Translations under genes and position numbers: made by a program | Part shown: in pieces, positions 57,077 through 64,000 of the stretch | How positions within the stretch are numbered: position 1 is the stretch's first letter | Layout: every line of letters starts with the position of its first letter | Notes under the pieces: generated by a model | The model's input: only the letters and a program-made list of their open reading frames with translations | Database searches by the model: none | What the model was told of the DNA's origin: nothing | From: Erigeron canadensis | Taxonomy: Eukaryota > Streptophyta > Magnoliopsida > Asterales > Asteraceae | Length of the DNA stretch: 64,000 nucleotides | Reading direction: 5' to 3' | Assembly (NCBI RefSeq): GCF_010389155.1 | Contig: NC_057762.1 | Span: 38,624,055-38,688,054, forward strand

Positions 57077-57575
57077 CTAGAAATAAACACCCGCGCGTTG
57101 TCGCGGAGCTTTTATAGTAACATCGTGGACAATGATTCATTAAGCTTAAACACGTTGCCGCAGATTATATTACACAACTTGCGGCGAGACTCAAGTAGAT
57201 TATTTTTTCAGATGACAATGTTTTGGTACAAATTTGATAAAGTCACCAGCAAACATTTATTTGACATTGTAACAATAAAACATTTTATTGATAGGCTAAA
57301 ATGTAAAAGATAAAAACTTTAGAGGGTTAAAAGGTAAAGACGTAAAAGTTGATGGGCTAAACTGTAAAAGGAAAAAACTTTGGGGATTAAAAAGTAAAGA
57401 GAAAACTTTAGGGAGTTAAAATGTAAAGTAGTAAAAGGTGATGGGCTTAAATGTAAAAGGTAAAATCTTTAAGGGGTTAAAAGGTAAAGAGTTCAAAATT
57501 GCATGCATGTGTAGTTGTACCATGTGCATAGAAACTTGTAAAAAACCAGTTGGGTTTTAGTATATATATAAAAGG
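57077..57575 (-). mobile_element. probable Helitron fragment with internal repeats
   Basis: The minus-strand 3' end is clear: stem-loop CCGCGACAACGCGCGGGT, then GTTTATTT and CTAG followed by T (57076). The 5' end near 57560-57575 is only guessed. Inside, a roughly 60-bp unit with TGATGGGCTAAA.TGTAAAAG and GGGGTTAAAAGGTAAAGA is repeated about three times (57290-57495). Confidence 0.5.
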
Positions 57576-58087
57576 CTCCATCGTGCCTCATTCATCCTTC
57601 AAAATGACTGGCCCTGACGGTGTAACATTATCGTCAAATCAAAAAAAAACTAATCAAAGACTAATAACCCTAAAATATTCTCAACGTGAGGACTAATTGG
57701 TCTATGACCCATCATTTATACCACTTTTCCTTATACATTATATACACGTTGAATAAATAGACTCGTCATTAGAGGTCAGACGAGTTAGCCAATATATATG
57801 GACCAAGTACCACTGCCTATTGTGTTTGACTCAAAGGACGCGTACGTTGCGGAGCCTCTAATATGGTACTTTTGATTAGATGCCATTGAACTTCAGGCTA
57901 CCATTTGTGTTTGTGAGGAACTTTTTTTTTTTGTTTGCTTTTTGTGTTATGTCCACACATTGTTCATTTTTTTAACAAACAATCTCGTAAACAATCTTAA
58001 TTTTCTTTTTTTCTTATGTGTGTAAACCTTCTTATCACCACTTTTAAACTTCAAAGTTTGTTAGTTCGTTAGGAAATTCTGGAAAGG
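57576..58087. other. gene-free DNA
   Basis: No gene or repeat is recognised; a poly-T run lies near 57925-57934. Confidence 0.4.
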
Positions 58088-58262
58088 AAACCACTGGGTT
58101 AAACCCCAATGGCCAGAGGTGTGTCACTAAACCTGCTATGCGGGGCCCTGGGGAAGTTTACTCAAAGGTCTCGAGTTTGAGCCATGGTAGGTTCTCCTCG
58201 ACGGTATTTTCCAATTAAGGAAGTGGTATAGTGAGAAAGACTATTTAAGATCCGCTTAGTGC
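58088..58262 (+). mobile_element. possible tRNA-derived SINE, family 3
   Basis: TGGCCAGAGGTGTGTC and, about 60 bases on, GGTCTCGAGTTTGAGCC resemble an A box and B box. The body is GC-richer than its surroundings. Only one copy is seen, so this is tentative. Confidence 0.35.
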
Positions 58263-58611
58263 GAGACCCTTTTGTTGTGCGATTAACACACATCATACGC
58301 GTTGGAGATAAAATTCACTTGTCAGAAAAAAGAAATTCTGGAAAAGAAAGGCCCGTACCAAAAATATTGGGAAAAAGTATGAACATGGTGAGACAAAGTT
58401 TTTGTCAAAACTTTATAAACTTATGTGGAATATATATAGACTTTTATAAAACTATGCGTAATATTGCCTTTCAAAAAACTAAATGTATAATAATGTACTC
58501 TTGTTTTAATTTAATTAACTTTTATAACATGAAATTAGATCAATTACTTGATATGAAAAAGTTGAATATAAATGTAAGTATTCTCAACAATCAACCATAT
58601 CAATTTCCAAT

Positions 58612-59147
58612 CAGGATAATGACATGTGGATGTAGTGAACTATGACAAAATGTCTATGTTATGTATTGATCTAATCGGGGGTCTATGTTATGTAACAAAC
58701 TTACCAAAACTGTCTAAGTGATGTATGTTACCGTTTTTATATAATTACAGAATTTATATACATATATGTTTCCATAACTTATACTTAATTATATATGTTA
58801 AATAAATTAATTAATTATTAAGATTAAAAAATAAAGGGAAAAAAATTGATGACCGGCTTTAGCCTGTAACATGCATCCCTTAGACAATTTTGGTAAGTTC
58901 GTTACATAACATAGACCCCCGATTAAATCAATACATAACATAGATATTTTGTCATAGTTCACTACGTCCACAGGTCATTATCCCTTAAAAAAATGGATGG
59001 TAACCGGCTACCTGTAGATTACCCGGTAACATGCATCACTTAGACAGTTTTGGTAAGTTCATTACATAACATAGACCCTCGATTAGATCAATACATAACA
59101 TAGACATTTTGTCATAGTTCGCTACATCCACAGGTCATTATCCCATT
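58612..59147. mobile_element. foldback element with an additional direct terminal copy
   Basis: Three related segments of about 115-150 bp: 58612-58730, its inverse at about 58855-58984, and a further copy in the same orientation as the second at about 58990-59147. Shared words are GTCTATGTTATGTATTGATC / GATTAAATCAATACATAACA, CTTACCAAAACTGTCTAAG and CCACAGGTCATTATCCC. No coding capacity. Confidence 0.75.
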
Positions 59148-59826
59148 TCCAATCTATCAAATTCGGAATTTACAATCCTAATTAAATCCAAATAAACATA
59201 CACATACAAATTAACATATATATACGGATATACATTGGATCAGGACTTTTTGCCGGTGATAATTGGGGGAGAAATAACCAACACTCCAACAGGGGGTGGA
59301 TTAAAGATGAAAAGAGAGGAGAAAATGAATGTGCGAGGCATGTGCTTAGAGTATCATTTACAGTATTATCTATGTCATTGAATTAGTAAAATTTCAAGCT
59401 TCGCACTAAAACCTTCTCTTTATTAGTAATTCTAGGCTTAAGATTTTTTTTATAAATATGACTTCCACCGACTAAATCATGAACAATACTAAATTGACAA
59501 AAATTTTACAAGCAAACATTTCTAAACACACGTGGCATTTGAGGTGGTTCAATTAACAACTATAGAGAAAGATGAGAGATAATACATTGACAAGATATAA
59601 TTGCTCGAAATTATGTTTGAAAATTTTGTTTGTTAAATGTTTGTAAATTACTCTTAAATAATCTCTATGTATTTTCACTTTTATTTTTATCTTTTGTTTA
59701 ATTGAATCATCTCACATGACATCTATGTTTATGAAAATTAGTTTGTAAAAATTTATTACTCTAGCATAGCTTTATTTAAAACTACAATAAAAAATGAAAA
59801 GCAGAGAGATCACTCCTTGCTTGCTA
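59148..59826. other. intergenic DNA downstream of esterase C
   Basis: AT-rich with no gene; probably includes the esterase C 3' untranslated region (minus strand). Confidence 0.4.
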
Positions 59827-60916
59827 CTAGGGGCTAGAGGTATTGTTAGTTATCGCAGCCATAGATTCAAGCTTAAGGAAGGCATCGGCTAACATCCGAC
59901 CTAGACGCACCTGAGCCAGGGTGCTAAGATGCAACTTGTCTGCTAGCAATGGCAAACCTTTGCCATCCACACAACTCACTCTCGCGAGCTTGACTCCCAG
60001 TTGTGCTCTTCTTACATTTTCTATATAGGATCCTTGTCCAGAGGCAATAGCAACCTGCATTGCCAACAACTATGTTTTACACTTCGACAACATTAAATGA
60101 TCGAGAACTATATATTTCTTGTATCTGTCTTGGTTTAAACATGTCTTTCAAGCTTATCATTTCTATAAAAGTTTTATACAAAGTAAATTATTAATACATA
60201 TCAATTTAGCTAAATAGTTTTTTAAACCATATAAAGTTTATCAGTTAGTAGTAGGTAGCTAGCAAAAGCTTAATTAAATGTCACCATTTTGCTTATTTAA
60301 ATGTCACCAAAAGCTTAATTAGTTCTTAGATAACCTCAATTATAGGGAGCAAAGGAGATCCAAGATCCGCACGCAGGTTTTGAAACAAATTGACTAGCCT
60401 TCTTTTGTACTTTTTCGCATCCAAAACATTCACAGTGTCACTCTCTCCTTGATACCACAAAACCCCTCGAATCGAACCACCGCCTCTTCGAGCAACTCTA
60501 GCCCGTCTCAACAGCTGCTTGTAGAGGAAACTCCCCCTTCCCCATTCGCTTATTTTGGTCCCGTGTGGACCTCCAACCGCACACGGTACCAAACCCAATG
60601 GGCCAAGGCCCGGGTTTTTCTTTAACACCCTGTTAGCAAAAGCCATTCCCGGGCCTAGGCCACATGTTACATTCACATCTATATCCTTGTGGAGTGGGTC
60701 ACGAGCCTCCACCCAAGTGAGATTAGCTGCTAGTCGAAAAACTGATGGATTGGGTCGCGATTGAAGAGGAACAATGCCGTCCCAGGTATTGTTTTGAACC
60801 CCGCCTCGACCGGACATGTTGCTTTGTCCGGCGAGTAAGATTACTTGTTTCCCTTTAATCGCGGACACATAGGTAATGCCTAGATGCAAAATCAGACATA
60901 CAATAGAGGCTAACAT
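59827..60916 (-). CDS. SASA/CE6-type carbohydrate esterase, copy C
   Basis: Two exons, 60916-60335 and 60054-59827, spliced in phase 0, give 269 residues. N-terminal signal-like segment MLASIVCLILHLGITYVSA suggests secretion. Catalytic region: VILLAGQSNMSGRGG with S32; GLGPGMAFANRV; GLVPCAVGG; LLRRARVARRGGGSIRGVLW then YQGESDT; exon 2 carries DKLHLST with D233 and H236, the likely acid/base pair. The donor after the ATTGAG codons is GTTATC, a weaker match to consensus than in copies A and D. The frame is intact, so it is probably functional. The last 20 residues are poorly conserved. Part of a four-copy tandem family on the minus strand. Confidence 0.88.
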
Positions 60917-61611
60917 TATTGCAGTTTTCTTTTTCTTTTCTTTATTTTTGATAAATTAGTGGACATCATTGTCATTTGTATTTATGTAAGGAAGTTACTC
61001 GCACGTCTCCCAAAATGTTCGAATCTATAATTAAATATAGAGTGTACGTGGAATAAGAAAACAAAATTCTAATTGCGGGTTTTACAGTTCTTTGTAGTCT
61101 GTAGATTCCTAATTTTACAGTAACTTTTTTTTTTTTTAATTTTATGTGCTTTATTTAGATATAAACAATCCGAATTTGCAACTCACAAAACATTCAGGTT
61201 GTCACTCTCGCACAATGTGAGGATAAATATATTTTACTATTATGTAATTTTTTACGATATCTATAGTGTTTTTCTGGTACGTATCAGAGTTAACGTAAAG
61301 AGTCGGAAAAATTAAAATATATCGAGTAATTTACATTAACAAAAACAATAATGTCAAAAAGGTAAGAGATAAATTTACATTAACAAAAAGAAGAGTAATA
61401 CTGTAGGTTGTCAATGTCTAAATTAGAAAGGTAGAGCGTGGTTTTGAAAAATCGGTTGTGAACTTGTGACAAGCCTCTCCAAATTGACATTTTAGAATAC
61501 AAACTCGGTTTTGAAAATGTATTCTAAAATCTAAATACACGCCTCTCATCATAATACATGTTTGGCCCGCTGTCAAATTAAATCAATCACATTTGATTAA
61601 ATCATGAAAAC

Positions 61612-61698
<87 letters not shown>

Positions 61699-62135
61699 TT
61701 CAATTATATTTGTTTACACTTTATATATATACTTTTAAGCTAAAACATTATTGTCATTTTTGTTTTTACTTTTCTATATTTCAACTACATATATTTTCAA
61801 TATCGACGGTAAGTTAACATTTTAGTTTTTAAGTAGTAGAAACCTAACTATATCAGGCATAAAACGAGAAATAATTATCTCTTCAACAGCATCAGAAAAT
61901 TGTCACGCACGTAACATCAAATCTAATTTGAAACCAACTAAAAAGTAGTTGATAGTTAAATAAAACTGAATTAATCTTCAGAGTTGAGAAAATATACACA
62001 TCCATACATTAGTACAAACTGAAGTACTGGGCCTTTGGAACATATGCTCATGACTCATTTACATTTTAATTAACATCCGTAAATAATGTGTTCTAAAACA
62101 ATAAGAAAATAACGCTGTATAACAAATGTAAAAAA
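60917..62135. other. intergenic DNA between esterases C and D
   Basis: Holds a long (ATT)n microsatellite (61616-61698), a poly-T run and AT-rich sequence; no gene. Confidence 0.5.
61616..61698. repeat. (ATT)n microsatellite
   Basis: About 27 uninterrupted ATT units, the longest simple repeat in the window. Likely to be highly variable in length. Confidence 0.95.
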
Positions 62136-63251
62136 TCATTTCGGATTTATAATCTTAGTCATTCGAGGGAATAAATCAAAGAGTAAATAAAGAAAAAATT
62201 GTATTATAAAATTATGAGTCGTTTTTGAAGCTTTACTGGTGACTAATGATTGGTGGGCTTTAGGGAAGACTTGGGCTAACATCCCACCAAGTGCCACCTG
62301 AGATGGTGTGGTTAGGTGCAATCTATCCGGTTCAAGCCCCAACCCTTTTGCATCAACGGTCCTTAAATTCACTAGCCACGTTCCTAACTGAGCCTCACGT
62401 ACTTGCTCAATATATGGCCCTGCCCCTGATGCCAATGCCACCTGTCAATTAACTTTATTTTAATGTTCCTTTTTCAACCATTCGTACTAACAAAGTCACC
62501 ATATTGATGTTACTTTTAAAGATTTTCGTGACAACATACAGGTAAAAAACTAAAAATTCGTAGTACAATATATATATATAACATGATTGTGCTATTTGCG
62601 TATGACAAACTTTTGTCATGTCACATACTACATATCATATTTTCTTTAAAACACGTACAGACACGATACCTGAACTATTGGAAGATTAGGCAAGAGAAGA
62701 TCGGAGCGAACGTGATCAAAAAAACGCTCTAATCTTCTCTTATACAACTGTGCATCCTCTCGAGTAACCGTGTCACTCTCTCCTTGATACCACAACAACC
62801 CTTTAATAGTGCCTCCGCCTTGCAATGCCGCATTGGCCCGTTGGATGAGCTGGTTGTAAAGCTGACCCTTTGGAGCCCATTCAGTTATATTGGTGCCACC
62901 GACTGCACAAGGAACCAACCCCACAACACCAATGCTAGAATCCCTTTTTAGTAAAGAATTGGCAAACGCCATCCCAGGGCCAACACCGCATGCTCGAAAA
63001 TAATCGATGTCACGATGGAGAGGCTCAGTGGCAGGTTGCCAAGTGAGGTCAGCCGTAAGGCGAAGAATTTTGGGGTTGGGAGACGATTCAGGTGGGACGT
63101 ATCCGTCCCATTTATCGTTCACAACCCCGCCACGGCCGGCCATGTTACTTTGACCGGCCAAAATGAAAATGGTCTTTTCGATGTTGGCATTGGCGTGGTT
63201 AACGGGAGATGAGATCAAGATGGATGTGTAGAACAAAAGCAATGGACACAT
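62136..63251 (-). CDS. SASA/CE6-type carbohydrate esterase, copy D
   Basis: Exons 63251-62670 and 62441-62136 join in phase 0 to give 295 residues. The N-terminus (MCPLLLFYTSILISS) is a likely signal peptide. Key residues: FILAGQSNMAGRGG with S35, CGVGPGMAFANSL, GLVPCAVGGTNITEW, LLWYQGESDT, and DRLHLTT with D233 and H236. The C-terminus runs about 26 residues longer than copy C, ending in a hydrophobic stretch (FIIQFFLYLLFDLF) and MTKIINPK. This may be a late stop mutation or an acquired tail. Closest in wording to copy A in the WDG and GVGPGMAFAN regions. It is the outermost cluster member in the window. Confidence 0.88.
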
Positions 63252-64000
63252 GATGATGGTTGATGTGGGGGTGGGGTATAGTTAAAGTTTGCATCTTTTT
63301 AGCCCATTTTCAAAGCAAGTGGTCTATTACTTAAATAATTATTGAATTTATTTTTGTATGTTTTGCAAAAGGAACAGATCACACTACCTAATCCATGGCT
63401 CCCACTGTCGACTCTTAAATGAATTCTTTATAATACTCGTATGTATTATGGTTGTTTAAAAGAAATGGAATGGTTTTTTATCTTTTATGGACGTGTATTA
63501 TGATTTTTTATCTCTAATCAAAATGTATATATGAAATGGAATGGTTGATTGATTGATTGAGTTTTTGTAATAATGAATTGATACTCGTCATATAGTAAGA
63601 AATTACACTAGAAAGGGTTATGTTTATCAGCTATCTAATTATATATCATTTTCCATATATATATCTTTGAAAAACTTGTATTTTATATATTAATGGCTAC
63701 CATAGCCAAGAGAAAATATTAATTTTAAGTTTTCATCTAGACCATTGAAAATAAAAAGAATTATAATCTGAACCATTCAAATACAAACAAAGTTAAAGTA
63801 ATAGTTTTATAAATATGGTAACTTGGTATAGGACGTGATTCCTTCAAAATTAAAAAGTCAAAATGCATTTGTTATTAATATAAGGCAATTATCTTTTACT
63901 AATACAAGGCAATTATATTTTCGGTTCATATATAAGCCAAGAAAAAAACTCAAATGCGTATACACTCTTCCACATAGCCCATACATGCGAATCCTAATCC
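63252..64000. other. promoter side of esterase D and intergenic DNA
   Basis: AT-rich with no gene; ends at the window edge. CCCCACCCCCACATCAACCATC-type sequence just upstream of the D start (minus strand) is probably leader. Confidence 0.4.

Noticed and set aside
58259..58645. 128-codon frame
   Set aside because: It starts with a non-ATG codon in a SINE-like stretch, ends in a foldback arm and has no recognisable domain.
61616..61698. Regular short repeats that could suggest a CRISPR array
   Set aside because: They are a simple ATT microsatellite with no spacers, in a plant genome.

Overview
This window looks like nuclear DNA of a eudicot plant, most likely an asterid and plausibly Asteraceae. 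The evidence is very AT-rich intergenic DNA, GT-AG introns, plant-only families (A3-type cyclin, CYP81-like P450, GID2/SLEEPY1 F-box protein, CLE and SGP-type secreted peptides, S-domain receptor kinase) and many plant-type Helitrons, foldback elements, tRNA-derived SINEs and Copia/Gypsy fragments. The family assignment to Asteraceae is an impression, not a proof.

Layout. 1-2.3 kb: end of a TIR element and a broken Copia gag with leader. 3.1-4.8 kb: seven-exon A3-type cyclin gene (+). 7.4-9.0 kb: two-exon cytochrome P450 (+). 9-16 kb: gene-poor, with foldback elements, a decayed Helitron and a PIF/Harbinger-type element. 16.1-16.3 kb: small CLE peptide gene (+) with an atypical residue in its motif. 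17-27.9 kb: no convincing host gene; SINE, foldback elements, mini-Helitrons, a 2.4-kb Helitron with both ends, and a short duplication. 27.9-28.5 kb: intronless GID2/SLY1 F-box gene (+). 30-33 kb: a GTTCGTTCG-type TIR element and tandem mini-Helitrons. 34.1 and 39.5 kb: two related secreted-peptide precursors (+) with 3 and 10 SGPS-type motifs, separated by a decayed plant-mobile-domain (PMD) gene and its associated repeats. 42.9-45.3 kb: intronless G-type lectin S-receptor-like kinase (+). 46.9-63.3 kb: four minus-strand copies of a two-exon SASA/CE6-type carbohydrate esterase (three intact, one lacking its 5' half), spaced apart by transposon-rich DNA.

How the genes fit together. Plants have no operons, and these genes are mostly independent. 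The functional themes are hormone and peptide signalling (GID2, CLE, SGP peptides, receptor kinase), cell cycle (cyclin A3), specialised metabolism (P450) and cell-wall or glycan deacetylation (esterases). The two strongest local families are the SGP-peptide pair and the esterase cluster. The SGP pair shares a 23-bp promoter block at an almost identical distance from the start codon. The 10-motif gene is a regular 23-residue repeat with a 69-residue higher-order period, and it is the most unusual coding object here.
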